From NCBI RefSeq assembly GCF_900109115.1, contig NZ_FNYV01000010.1, forward strand, positions 62,001-126,000: a stretch of DNA of 64,000 nt. Direction: 5' to 3'. The DNA comes from Micromonospora phaseoli (GTDB lineage Bacteria; Actinomycetota; Actinomycetes; Mycobacteriales; Micromonosporaceae). Position 1 is the first letter of the stretch, and every line of letters begins with the position of its first letter. Shown piece by piece: positions 8,547 through 16,823 of the stretch. A program made the translations under genes and the position numbers. The notes below the pieces were generated by a model. That model did no database searches. It was not told where the DNA came from and saw only the letters and a list, made by a program, of their open reading frames with translations.

Positions 8547-9656
8547 GTGACGAGCAGCGAGCAGCGACTGGCCACGATCCGGGGTGCGGTGCCCCCGCAA
8601 CGGCACAACGCCCGCACCATCGCGGCACTGACCGGCAACCCGGGCTGCACCCGCCGGGCGGTCCTCGACGGCGCGGGAGTGGACAAGCCGCTGCTGGCCG
8701 AGCGGGTCGGCTTCCCGGCCCGGTTCGGGCAGTCCCGGTTCGCCATCACCCGGGGCAACGTGTTCGAGGCGCAGGTGAAGGCCGACGGCGGTGTCGAGCT
8801 GCTGCGGCTGGTCGCCGAGCGGTTGGGTGTACCGGTGCCGGCGGCGGCGAGCTGGACGGACCTCGGCGACGGCGACGATCCGGCCGGCCGGGCACGACGC
8901 TCGGCCGCCCTGCTGACCGAGGCCCTGCCACCCGCCCCCACCGACCACGACGAGCCGGCGGCGCTGTTCGACCACCCGATGCTCGGGTTGGAGGTCGCCG
9001 GCCAGCGGGTGCACCTGGAGCCGGACCTGGTGGCCGCGCGGCTGGCCGGCCGGTTCCACGTCGTGGAGATCAAGTCGTTCCCGGTGATCGACGGGCAGGC
9101 CGATCCGGCGAAGCTGGCCGCCGCGGCGGTGCAGTCCGCCGTCTACGTGCTGGCCCTGCGGGAACTGCTCGCCGCACAGAGCGTTGATCCCCAACTGGTG
9201 TCGCCCGAGGTGGTGCTGGTCTGCCCGCGCGACTTCACCAACCAGCCGGTGGCGCACCTGCTCGACGTCCGCAAGCAGTTGCTGGTGGTGCGCCGGCAAC
9301 TGGACCGGATGGACCGGCTCGACACGCTGCTCACCGACGTGCCGGCGGACTTCACCGCCGACCCCGCTGCCGACCCGGAGACCCTGGCCGGCTCGCTGGC
9401 CCAGGTGCCGGCCCGATACGCCCCCGAGTGCCTGGCCAGCTGCGAGCTGGCGTACTTCTGCCGGCACGAGGCGCGCGGACAGACCGGCGCCCTCGGACGC
9501 CCGGTCCGCGAGGCGCTCGGCGGGATCGCCGACCTCGACGAGGTCCTGGCGCTCGCCGGTGGGCAACGCGCCGCCGACCCGGAGCAGGAGGAGGCCGCCG
9601 CCCTGCTGCGCGCCGCCGCCCGCCTACGCGCCGACGCCCTCACGGCGACGGCATGA
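8547..9656 (+). CDS. Cas4/AddB-like iron-staple PD-(D/E)XK nuclease
   Basis: 369 residues, GTG start. The RecB-type nuclease core is visible: RGNVFE near residue 70-74 (candidate first acidic residue), EPD at 158-160 and VVEIKSF with E174 and K176. A single Cys at 34 and three C-terminal Cys at 295, 299 and 305 match the four-Cys iron-sulfur staple of Cas4, AddB and Dna2 nucleases. There are no cas genes nearby. The next gene starts 10 bases downstream and is probably co-transcribed. TATCGT at 8533-8538 just before the GTG, with no ribosome site, suggests a leaderless start. DNA end processing is the likely activity; the pathway is unknown. Confidence 0.75.
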   Translation: MTSSEQRLATIRGAVPPQRHNARTIAALTGNPGCTRRAVLDGAGVDKPLLAERVGFPARFGQSRFAITRGNVFEAQVKADGGVELLRLVAERLGVPVPAAASWTDLGDGDDPAGRARRSAALLTEALPPAPTDHDEPAALFDHPMLGLEVAGQRVHLEPDLVAARLAGRFHVVEIKSFPVIDGQADPAKLAAAAVQSAVYVLALRELLAAQSVDPQLVSPEVVLVCPRDFTNQPVAHLLDVRKQLLVVRRQLDRMDRLDTLLTDVPADFTADPAADPETLAGSLAQVPARYAPECLASCELAYFCRHEARGQTGALGRPVREALGGIADLDEVLALAGGQRAADPEQEEAAALLRAAARLRADALTATA

Positions 9657-9666
9657 GCGAGCAGAA

Positions 9667-11226
9667 ATGAGTACGCTGCGGGCGTTTGCGGCGGCGCAGG
9701 CCCTTGCCGCCGGGGCCGCCCAGCCGGTGGCCACCGTCCGGCATCTGCACCTGTCGAGGCGGCCCCTGGTGCTGATACCGCTGTCGATGGCCGGCGAGGC
9801 GAACGCCCCCCTCGCCGCGATGGTCGGGTCGGCACCCGGCGATGGTCGACTGCTGATCGTGCCGCAGCCCCGCAACCGGGACCAGCGGTTCGCCTTCGCC
9901 ACCGAGCTGGCCGCCACCCTGCTGCCGTACGTGGACGCGCACCGCACCGGCACCGAGGCGGTCTCCGTCGACCGGGGCCGGGACGTGCGGTACCGCTACC
10001 TCGACGCGCCGCAGCTGCTGGTGCCGAACCCCGCCGGGGTGACGTTCCTGCGGCTGCTCGGCCGCTCCACCCGCTTCCGCCGGATCGACGGCGAATATCC
10101 GGTGCCGCCGCAGGTGCCGCTGCTGGGCCGCTGGCTGACCTTCTTCGCCGAACGGGCCGAGCACCCCGGCTCGTCGGCGCTGGTGGCGATGACGCAGGCG
10201 TTGACGCTGCACTGGGCGACCGGCCAGAGCGCGGTGGAGGACCTGCACCTGCCGGCGCTGCTGAGCTGGATCGCCCCGCCGGCCGGGCTCTCCGGCGCCG
10301 AGGCGGCGGCCCGGGCCGAGGACCCTTCGGTCTGCCCGCCGGCCGGGCCGGCCACCGACCCCGAGTTCGACAACCAGCTGCTGGCCCCGGCCATCGAGGC
10401 GTACGCCGCCGCCGATGACGAGACGGCGCGCGTCGAGGCGTACGCGCAGCTGGAAGGGCTGCTGCGGGACCAGCTGACGCCCACCTGGGAGCTGATGTGG
10501 CGCGGCCTGGGACTGCTGCGGGCGCTGGAGCCGGGGGCCCGGGTGTCCGGGCGGTGGGACGGCGACCGGGACGCCTTCACCGCATACGCGGACCACCTTG
10601 CCGACGGCGGCGCGCCCCAGCCGCGCCGCGACGGCGCGGTCGCCGCCGCCGCCCGGCTGCACCGCCTGGAGCGGGCGGCGGAGACCTACGCGGTGCAGCG
10701 CGCCTACGACGATCCGCTGGTGATGGCGGAGCACCGGCTGACCGGGGAGGCGTTCGTCGGCGAGGTGGTCCTGGCCGACCCGACCCGGGTGGACGACAGC
10801 GGCCGACGGCCGGTGCTGCGCCCGCGGATCCAGTTGGTGACCACCGAACCGGTGCTGGTGCCGGTCGGCGCGAGCATGTCCAGCCCGACCCGACCCGGGC
10901 AGAAGGCGCGGGTGGTCTTCGTGACCCCGGCGGCCGACGGCAAGGTCGAGGTGGTGCTGGAGCTGTCCGGCGGAATGGGGCGCGGCCTGACGGCCACCCC
11001 GGGCAGCGTGCCGGAGGTGGGGCAACGGCTCTGCTACACCACGCTGAGCGAGGCATACGTGCCCGGCGGGGCGTTCCCAGCAGTGGAGGAGACCCCGTGG
11101 ACGCACGGCGGCCCCCCTGCCGCGGGCCCGGCGGCCGACAGCGCCACCGACGGTGCGGCTGGCGGTGCCCTCAGGGTTGCTGCTGAGCTGAAGCCTGAGC
11201 CTGAACCCGACGAGGAATGGGCCTGA
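9667..11226 (+). CDS. Unrecognised protein paired with the Cas4-like nuclease
   Basis: 519 residues with ATG 9667, 10 bases after the nuclease stop. I do not recognise a catalytic motif. The N-terminal ~330 residues look alpha/beta to helical, with conserved-looking patches such as LLIVPQPRNRDQRFAFATE and LTLHWATGQSAVEDLHLPALLSWI. Residues ~390-480 are beta-rich (LVTTEPVLVPVGASM; ARVVFVTPAADGKVEVVLE), compatible with an OB- or barrel-like nucleic-acid-binding module. The tail is acidic and Ala/Glu/Pro-rich. There are no membrane segments. Context suggests it works with the nuclease on DNA; this is inference. Confidence 0.7.
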   Translation: MSTLRAFAAAQALAAGAAQPVATVRHLHLSRRPLVLIPLSMAGEANAPLAAMVGSAPGDGRLLIVPQPRNRDQRFAFATELAATLLPYVDAHRTGTEAVSVDRGRDVRYRYLDAPQLLVPNPAGVTFLRLLGRSTRFRRIDGEYPVPPQVPLLGRWLTFFAERAEHPGSSALVAMTQALTLHWATGQSAVEDLHLPALLSWIAPPAGLSGAEAAARAEDPSVCPPAGPATDPEFDNQLLAPAIEAYAAADDETARVEAYAQLEGLLRDQLTPTWELMWRGLGLLRALEPGARVSGRWDGDRDAFTAYADHLADGGAPQPRRDGAVAAAARLHRLERAAETYAVQRAYDDPLVMAEHRLTGEAFVGEVVLADPTRVDDSGRRPVLRPRIQLVTTEPVLVPVGASMSSPTRPGQKARVVFVTPAADGKVEVVLELSGGMGRGLTATPGSVPEVGQRLCYTTLSEAYVPGGAFPAVEETPWTHGGPPAAGPAADSATDGAAGGALRVAAELKPEPEPDEEWA

Positions 11227-11461
11227 GCCCACCTCAACCTGCCACTCGTCACGCATCGTGGCCGGAGTCCACTCCGGCGGGTGGTGTCCGGGAGACGGTG
11301 CCGCAGACGGATGCGGATGGACGGTACGGCCGTCAGGGTGTGGACTTGCATACTGCCGGATCTGGCGGGGCGGTTGCACGCGTGGCTAGGCTTTCGGGGT
11401 TTACCAGGGCCGGTCCTCGCCGCCGAGGGTGTACGCACGAGAGAGAGCCGGAGCGATCGCT

Positions 11462-13789
11462 GTGTCGCGAAGGGACATCGGACAGGCTGCCGCGCGGTTG
11501 CCCCGGAAGGACCGGGCCGGTCGCGTGGGGTTGGTGGGTGCCGGTGCCGTCGTCGCATTCGAGGCACTGTGGCTGGTGCTGGGTCTGCCCGCCGGCGCCC
11601 TGGTCAGCGACCTGGGTGCGATCACCGTGGCCGGCTGGGCAGGGGTGGCCTGCGTCGGGGCCGCCCGTCGGCATCCGGTGCCGTTGCGGCGGTTCTGGCT
11701 GCTGTTGGCGGCCACCATGGCGTTGTCGTTGGCCGGGCGGGCACTGTGGACGTCGCAGCGGCTGCTCGGTGAGAGCCTGCCGCACACGTTGCCGATCGGG
11801 CTGATCTTCGCGGCCAGTCTGCTGACCGGCACCGGCGCCCTGCTCTGCTGGGTCACCGCGCCGCGTACCACGGTCGGCCGGTTGCGGACCCTGCTCGACG
11901 GAGTGATCGTCGGGCTGGCGCTGATCCCGATCGGCTGGCTGCTGATCTTCCGCAACGTGACGATGGCGGACCTCGACGAGCCGCTGCGCACCGCTGGCCT
12001 GCTCTACCCGATGTTCGACCTGATGCAACTCACCATCCTGGTCGCGGTGGTCGGCCCGGGCCGGCCGGCGGGGCGGCCGATGGCGCTGCTCGGGGTGAGC
12101 CTGACGGTACGCGCGATAGCCGACGCGGTGTACGTCTCGCTGGTGGCCGCCGGCACCTACCAGCTCGGCACCCCGGTCGACGTGCTCTGGCCGCTGAGCT
12201 ACCTGCTGATCGTGGTGGCGACCCGGATGTCGCCGCCGCAGTACGACGATGGTGCCGAGGAGGCCAGCGACGTCCCACTGCCGCCGTGGTGGCGGGTGGT
12301 GCTGCCATACCTGCCGGTGGCCGGGGCGATCGTGGCGACCATGCTGGCCCGCGACGCCAGCGGGCACACCCCGCTGCCGATCTTCCTGGCGATGATGGCG
12401 CTGCTGGCGACGCTGGCGCTGCGGCAGGGGCTGGCGGCGAACGAGAATCTGCGGCTGGTGGCCCGGCTGCGGCAGCTCGCCTATGTCGACCAGCTCACCG
12501 GGCTGCCGAACCGGTTGGCGTTCATCCGCCGCCTGCGCGGCGCCCTGCGAGGGGCGAACCGGGTCGCGGTGCTGCTGCTGGACCTGGACGGGTTCAAGCA
12601 GGTCAACGACCGGTTCGGGCACACCACCGGCGACACGCTGCTGTCCGGTCTGTCACGGCGGATGCGCCGGGCGGTCGGCGACGACGGGATGATCGCCCGG
12701 ATCGGCGGCGACGAGTTCGCCGTGCTGGTCACCGGCGGGCGGCCGGCGACGCCGGAGCGACTGGCCGAGCGGCTGCTGGCGGCGCTGCAACCGTCGCCCG
12801 GCGAGGAGTTGGTCGGGGTGCACCCGTCGGCCAGCATCGGCATCGCCGAGTACGGGCCGCAGCACATCTCGCACACGGATCTGCTGCGCGATGCGGACAT
12901 CGCCATGTACGCGGCGAAGGCGGCCGGGAAGTCCGCGTACCGACGGAGCACGCAGGCGCTGCGGGAGTCGGCGGTGAGCCGGGCGGAGCTGATCGCCGAC
13001 CTGCGGCGGGCGGTCGACGAGGAGCAGTTGCACCTGGAGTTCCAGCCGATCGTGGATCTGGCCACCGGGGTGGTACGCAGCGCGGAGGCGCTGGTGCGGT
13101 GGCGGCATCCCCGGCTGGGCGTGCTCTCCCCGGCGCGGTTCCTGCCGCTGGCCGAGGAGACCGGGCTGATCCTGCCGATCGACCGGTGGGTGATCCACGA
13201 GGCGTGCCGGGCGGCGGCCACCTGGCAGGAGCGGGGCCCGTCGGCGACGGTGGCGGTGAACATCGCCGCGGCGCACCTGCGCCGGCCCGACCTGATCGCC
13301 ACCGTCACCGAGGCCACCGCGGGGGCTGGGCTGGCACCACGGGCGCTGACCCTGGAGCTGACCGAGTCGGCCCTGATCGAGGGCAGCGACGCGGTGCTGG
13401 ATCGGCTGAGTCAGCTGCGCGAACTGGGCATCCGGATCGCCATCGACGACTTCGGCACCGGGTACTCGTCATTGAGCTACCTGCACCGGATTCCGGCGAC
13501 CGAGCTGAAGATCGACCGGTCGTTCGTGGCCCGGATCCCCGAGGACACCCGGGCGTACGCGACGGTGGAGATGGTGACCCGGCTGGCCGGCGCGTTCAAC
13601 CTGGGCGTGGTGGCCGAGGGGGTGGAGACCGAACGGCAGCACGACGCGGTGGCCGCGATCGGCTGCGTGCAGGGGCAGGGCTACCGGTACGGTCGCCCGG
13701 CCGCGCTCGCCGAGCTGCGTAGCGTCCTGGCGAAGTCCGGCCCGTCGGGGGTGACCGACGTCGCAGAATCGGGCTTGACCCTCACGTAA
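11462..13789 (+). CDS. Membrane GGDEF-EAL cyclic-di-GMP protein
   Basis: About 775 residues from GTG 11462, chosen because GGAG at 11450-11453 precedes it at 8 bases; an in-frame GTG at 11429 would add 11 residues. The N-terminal ~325 residues hold eight to ten hydrophobic helices, resembling the actinobacterial MHYT-less membrane sensor of this type. The GGDEF domain keeps RIGGDEF, and the EAL domain keeps EALVRW, ELTES, DDFGTGYSSL and the QGYxxGRP-like end. Both catalytic signatures are intact, so it could make or degrade c-di-GMP, or one domain may regulate the other. The 235-base upstream gap is otherwise featureless. Confidence 0.9.
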   Translation: MSRRDIGQAAARLPRKDRAGRVGLVGAGAVVAFEALWLVLGLPAGALVSDLGAITVAGWAGVACVGAARRHPVPLRRFWLLLAATMALSLAGRALWTSQRLLGESLPHTLPIGLIFAASLLTGTGALLCWVTAPRTTVGRLRTLLDGVIVGLALIPIGWLLIFRNVTMADLDEPLRTAGLLYPMFDLMQLTILVAVVGPGRPAGRPMALLGVSLTVRAIADAVYVSLVAAGTYQLGTPVDVLWPLSYLLIVVATRMSPPQYDDGAEEASDVPLPPWWRVVLPYLPVAGAIVATMLARDASGHTPLPIFLAMMALLATLALRQGLAANENLRLVARLRQLAYVDQLTGLPNRLAFIRRLRGALRGANRVAVLLLDLDGFKQVNDRFGHTTGDTLLSGLSRRMRRAVGDDGMIARIGGDEFAVLVTGGRPATPERLAERLLAALQPSPGEELVGVHPSASIGIAEYGPQHISHTDLLRDADIAMYAAKAAGKSAYRRSTQALRESAVSRAELIADLRRAVDEEQLHLEFQPIVDLATGVVRSAEALVRWRHPRLGVLSPARFLPLAEETGLILPIDRWVIHEACRAAATWQERGPSATVAVNIAAAHLRRPDLIATVTEATAGAGLAPRALTLELTESALIEGSDAVLDRLSQLRELGIRIAIDDFGTGYSSLSYLHRIPATELKIDRSFVARIPEDTRAYATVEMVTRLAGAFNLGVVAEGVETERQHDAVAAIGCVQGQGYRYGRPAALAELRSVLAKSGPSGVTDVAESGLTLT

Positions 13790-13805
13790 CGGCAGGCGGG
13801 AGCGT
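13775..13805 (+). promoter_or_regulatory. MerR-type promoter for the TipAL-like gene
   Basis: TTGACC at 13775-13780 is followed, after 19 bases, by GAGCGT at 13800-13805. A 19-base spacer is characteristic of MerR-controlled promoters. The -35 box lies inside the last codons of the upstream gene. The palindromic element usually found in the spacer is only partly preserved (CCTCACGTAAC). Confidence 0.4.
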
Positions 13806-13828
13806 GGTTCCCAGGAAGGGAGGGAACC
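13806..13828 (+). promoter_or_regulatory. Inverted repeat enclosing the ribosome-binding site
   Basis: GGTTCCC (13806-13812) and GGGAACC (13822-13828) form a perfect 7-base stem whose right arm ends at the base before ATG 13829. The purine-rich AGGAAGGGAGGG ribosome site sits in the loop and right arm, so folding could hide it. Confidence 0.5.
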
Positions 13829-14587
13829 ATGGCTTACACCGTGGGTCAGGTGGCCAGGCTCGCCGGTGTGACGGTCCGGACGCTGCACCACTACGACGAG
13901 ATCGGGTTGCTGACGCCGAGCGGGCGCAGCGGTGCGGGATACCGCCGCTACTCCGAGGCGGACCTGGAGCGGTTGCAGCTGGTCCGGTACTACCGCGAGC
14001 TGGGGTTCCCGCTGGAAGAGATCGCCGTGATCCTCGACGACCCGGCGAGCGACCCCGGCGCCCACCTGCGCCGGCAGCACGAGCTGCTGACGGTGCGGAT
14101 CAAGCGCCTGCAGGAGATGGTCGCGGCGATCGAGTTCGCGATGGAGGCGAGCAAGTTGGACATCAAACTGACCCCGCAGGAACGCTTCGAGGTGTTCGGC
14201 GACTTCGAGCCGGAGGCACACGCCGAGGAGGCGGAGCAGCGATGGGGCGGCACTGACGCGTACCGGGAGTCGAACCGGCGGGCGTCGAGCTACACCAAGC
14301 AGGACTGGCTGCGGATCAAGGGCGAGAACGAGGACTGGGGGCGGCGGATGATCGCGCTGCTGGCCTCGGGCGCGCCCGCGGACGGGCCGGCGGCGAGGGA
14401 GTTGGCCGAGGAGCACCGGCAGCAGATCAGCCGCTGGTTCTACGAGTGCTCGTACGAGATCCACACCGGGTTGGCCGACATGTACCTGGCCGACGAGCGG
14501 TTCACCGCACACTACGAGGCGATGGCGCCGGGGCTGGCCGAGTACCTGGCCGAGGCGATCCACGCCAACGCCATCACCCGCGCCTGA
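13829..14587 (+). CDS. TipAL-like MerR-family regulator
   Basis: 252 residues. The N-terminal MerR helix-turn-helix (VGQVARLAGVTVRTLHHYDE, then GYRRYSEADLERLQ) is followed by the dimerisation helix (~76-115). The C-terminal ~130 residues match the TipAS antibiotic-recognition domain, which in TipAL binds thiopeptides and related cyclic drugs and switches on efflux genes. Here no exporter is adjacent, so targets are presumably elsewhere plus its own promoter. The hairpin around the ribosome site and the 19-base-spacer promoter suggest tight autoregulation. Confidence 0.88.
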   Translation: MAYTVGQVARLAGVTVRTLHHYDEIGLLTPSGRSGAGYRRYSEADLERLQLVRYYRELGFPLEEIAVILDDPASDPGAHLRRQHELLTVRIKRLQEMVAAIEFAMEASKLDIKLTPQERFEVFGDFEPEAHAEEAEQRWGGTDAYRESNRRASSYTKQDWLRIKGENEDWGRRMIALLASGAPADGPAARELAEEHRQQISRWFYECSYEIHTGLADMYLADERFTAHYEAMAPGLAEYLAEAIHANAITRA

Positions 14588-14590
14588 CGT

Positions 14591-14631
14591 CGATCGGGGT
14601 GGCCCGGCGACCGGCGGGGCCACCTCGATCG
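14591..14631 (+). terminator. Hairpin terminator after the TipAL-like gene
   Basis: 15-base arms (14591-14605 and 14617-14631) with one mismatch and an 11-base loop, starting 4 bases after the stop codon. Confidence 0.7.
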
Positions 14632-14711
14632 GGGTCGATCGGCGAGCGCGGATCGTCGGACCGGGGGAGTATGACTGGCGTGTCAGATCCCCTGATCTTC
14701 GGAGGTACGCA

Positions 14712-14996
14712 GTGTTGATCGTCGCCGGCACGCTCTACGTCGACCCGGCGGAGCGGGACGACTACCTGGCCACCTGTGCCGAGATCGTCCGGCAGGCCCG
14801 GCAAGCGCCCGGCTGCCTCGACTTCTCCATCAGCGCGGACCTGATCGAGCCGGCGCGGATCAACGTCTACGAGCGGTGGGAGTCCGACGAGCACCTGATG
14901 GAGTTCCGTGGCTCCGGCCCGGAGCCGGAGCAGCAGGTGGCGCTCGTCGGCGCCGAGGTCCACAAGTTCCTGATCGGTGCGGTCGAGTCACCCTGA
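14712..14996 (+). CDS. Antibiotic biosynthesis monooxygenase (ABM) domain protein
   Basis: 94 residues, GTG start with GGAGG at 14701-14705. It is a single ferredoxin-like ABM fold: MLIVAGTLYVDP, then ARQAPGCLDFSIS and INVYERWESDEHLMEF. Members are cofactor-free monooxygenases of aromatic polyketides or heme-degrading-like dimers; most single-domain genome copies have unknown substrates. It is a solitary gene bounded by hairpins on both sides. Confidence 0.82.
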   Translation: MLIVAGTLYVDPAERDDYLATCAEIVRQARQAPGCLDFSISADLIEPARINVYERWESDEHLMEFRGSGPEPEQQVALVGAEVHKFLIGAVESP

Positions 14997-15006
14997 TTTT
15001 CGGGTA

Positions 15007-15029
15007 GGTGCGCCGGTGGTCGGCGCACC
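15007..15029 (+). terminator. Hairpin after the ABM gene
   Basis: GGTGCGCC / GGCGCACC, 8-base perfect arms with a 7-base loop, 10 bases after the ABM stop; a TTTCGG/CCGAAA pairing may extend the stem with a bulge. The rest of 15030-15175 shows no gene. Confidence 0.6.
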
Positions 15030-15175
15030 GAAACCGCCTTATCGCCCCTTTTAGTCCACCGATCGGGTAATTAGCCCCGTATTGGCCGTGTCCATGGTGG
15101 TGCTCGCAGCCGTTAACACTGTGACACCCCATCTGGTGGCCTGCGGTTGGTGGCATGCGCGGCGAAGGAGTCGGC

Positions 15176-16285
15176 GTGGCGAGGACTGATTCGACGGGTT
15201 CGACATGGCGGTACCGGTGGGCGCGCCGGCAGAACGAGCGCCGACTGCGGTTGTTCCGCAGCGCCGAGGGAACGTGGCGGCGACGCGACGAGGAGCTGCG
15301 CCGACTGCGTACGCTCGCCGAACAGTGTCACGGTTCGGCCGGAGCGGGCGACGGCCTCCCGTTGGAGCTGGCCGCCGACGAGGTCGTGCTCCGGGTGGTG
15401 CCGGGCGGGCAACTGGTCGAGATGCGACACACCGCCGTGCTGCCCGCCCCGGATCTGACCGTTGCCGCGCAGACCGGCCGGCTCCGTCAGCGCATCCCCG
15501 AGGGGGTGCGGGTCATCGACGCCGGCATGGCAGTGATCACCAACCGGCGGTTGGTCCTGCTCGGCGGGCGTGGCCGGCGCGACTGGGCGTACGGGCGGAT
15601 GACCGGTCTGGCGCACGACCCGCACGCGTCGGTCACCCTGCTCCAGGTGCTGGACCGGCGGGCCGTCTCCGGGGTGCTGCTGCGCCCCGATGCGGCGGCC
15701 GAGTTCCGCTTCGTGCTCACCCTGGCCTTCGCCGACGCCATCGAGCAGCGGCAGGCGGTCATCGACCAGCTCGACGAGCTGATCGCCGAGCACGCCCGGC
15801 TGCGCCCGTCCCGCCCTGGCATCGCCACCCCCGGGCAGGCCCGGCTGTTGGCGCTGATCCCCGGCGGCCGACGCACTGCGGTGGTCGCCGCCGCCCTCGC
15901 CGTGATGGTGCCGGTGGCCCTGGCGAACTCCGGGCCGTCGGATCCGACCCGCTCGGAGACCGCGGTCGCTGCCACCCCGGCACCGGCCGCCGGCAACGCG
16001 TCGAAGTCGCCCCGCGCGACCGACTCACCGAAGCCACGCCGCACCAGCCCGGCACCGGAGCGACGCTGCGGCGCCCCCACCAACCCGATGGGGTACGACT
16101 TCTGTGGCGGGGAGCGGATCCGCGAACCCGCGCGTGCGGTGTGCGACCATTTCGACTGCGTGCCCGGATTCTGGGAGGGCCGCGGCTACCTGGTGCAGTG
16201 CGAGGACGGGAAGGTCAGCCTGGCCGGCGGCAGCTCTCGGGCCTGCGGGGCGCACGGCGGCGTGCGCCGCACGGTCTCGGCCTGA
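15176..16285 (+). CDS. Single-pass membrane protein with DUF3761-like C-terminus
   Basis: About 369 residues from GTG 15176, chosen because AAGGAG at 15165-15170 precedes it; an in-frame ATG at 15155 lacks such a site. Residues 1-230 are cytosolic, with an Arg-rich coiled N-terminus and a beta-rich middle. One transmembrane helix (RTAVVAAALAVMVPVALA) follows at ~235-252, then a Pro/Ser/Thr linker and an outside Cys-rich domain of about 75 residues ending in CEDGKVSLAGGSSRACGAHG. That end matches the CxDGxxS...CxxHGG pattern of DUF3761. The function is unknown; a cell-envelope sensor or anchor is conceivable. Confidence 0.75.
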   Translation: MARTDSTGSTWRYRWARRQNERRLRLFRSAEGTWRRRDEELRRLRTLAEQCHGSAGAGDGLPLELAADEVVLRVVPGGQLVEMRHTAVLPAPDLTVAAQTGRLRQRIPEGVRVIDAGMAVITNRRLVLLGGRGRRDWAYGRMTGLAHDPHASVTLLQVLDRRAVSGVLLRPDAAAEFRFVLTLAFADAIEQRQAVIDQLDELIAEHARLRPSRPGIATPGQARLLALIPGGRRTAVVAAALAVMVPVALANSGPSDPTRSETAVAATPAPAAGNASKSPRATDSPKPRRTSPAPERRCGAPTNPMGYDFCGGERIREPARAVCDHFDCVPGFWEGRGYLVQCEDGKVSLAGGSSRACGAHGGVRRTVSA

Positions 16286-16327
16286 CCCGCACCCAGGCCC
16301 GGTGGCGAAGCCCTCGACCGAGGACCC

Positions 16328-16696
16328 CTAGCCGGGTGTGTGACAGACCGCCTCGACGTTGTTGCCGTCCGGGTCGCGGACGAACGCGCCGAAGTAGTCG
16401 GCGTGGTATTCCGGCCAGACGCGGGGCTCGTGCAGCACCTGCGCGCCGGCGGCCACCGCCGCGTCGTGGAAGGCCCGGACTGCGGTCCGGTCGGGTGCGG
16501 TGAAGGCGATGTGGCTCTCCTGCCCGGCACCTTCGGCGGGGGCCGGGCTGAGCCAGAAGTCCGGTTTGTCACTGCCGTAGCCGACGGCCTCCGGGTACTG
16601 CAGCATCCGCCGGGCGCCGAGCGCGGCGAGGACCGCGTCGTAGAACGTGATGCTGGCGTCGAGGTCACGGACCTGGATGCCGAGATGGTCGAGCAT
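16328..16696 (-). CDS. VOC-family (glyoxalase-like) protein
   Basis: 122 residues from ATG 16696. It is a single vicinal-oxygen-chelate module: start MLDHLGIQVRDLDASITFYD, a middle HIAF strand, and end FVRDPDGNNVEAVCH with the usual metal-site Glu. Such proteins are dioxygenases, isomerases or fosfomycin/bleomycin-type resistance proteins; no substrate can be assigned. It is divergent from the ECF sigma gene, with 127 bases between the starts, so the sigma factor could control it. Confidence 0.85.
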   Translation of the reverse strand: MLDHLGIQVRDLDASITFYDAVLAALGARRMLQYPEAVGYGSDKPDFWLSPAPAEGAGQESHIAFTAPDRTAVRAFHDAAVAAGAQVLHEPRVWPEYHADYFGAFVRDPDGNNVEAVCHTPG

Positions 16697-16823
16697 CTGC
16701 TGCCTCCGGCGGGACGGGAAGATTCGGACGAAGCAGAGGCTAGGACCCGGGTACGACAGGACCTGCGGTACGCCACCGCGTGCTTCGGTTGCCCCGGGTC
16801 GAACCGCCTGGTCTGATGCGCCC

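Noticed and set aside
8547-9656. Calling the nuclease Cas4 of a CRISPR system
   Set aside because: No cas1/cas2, effector genes or repeat array in the window.
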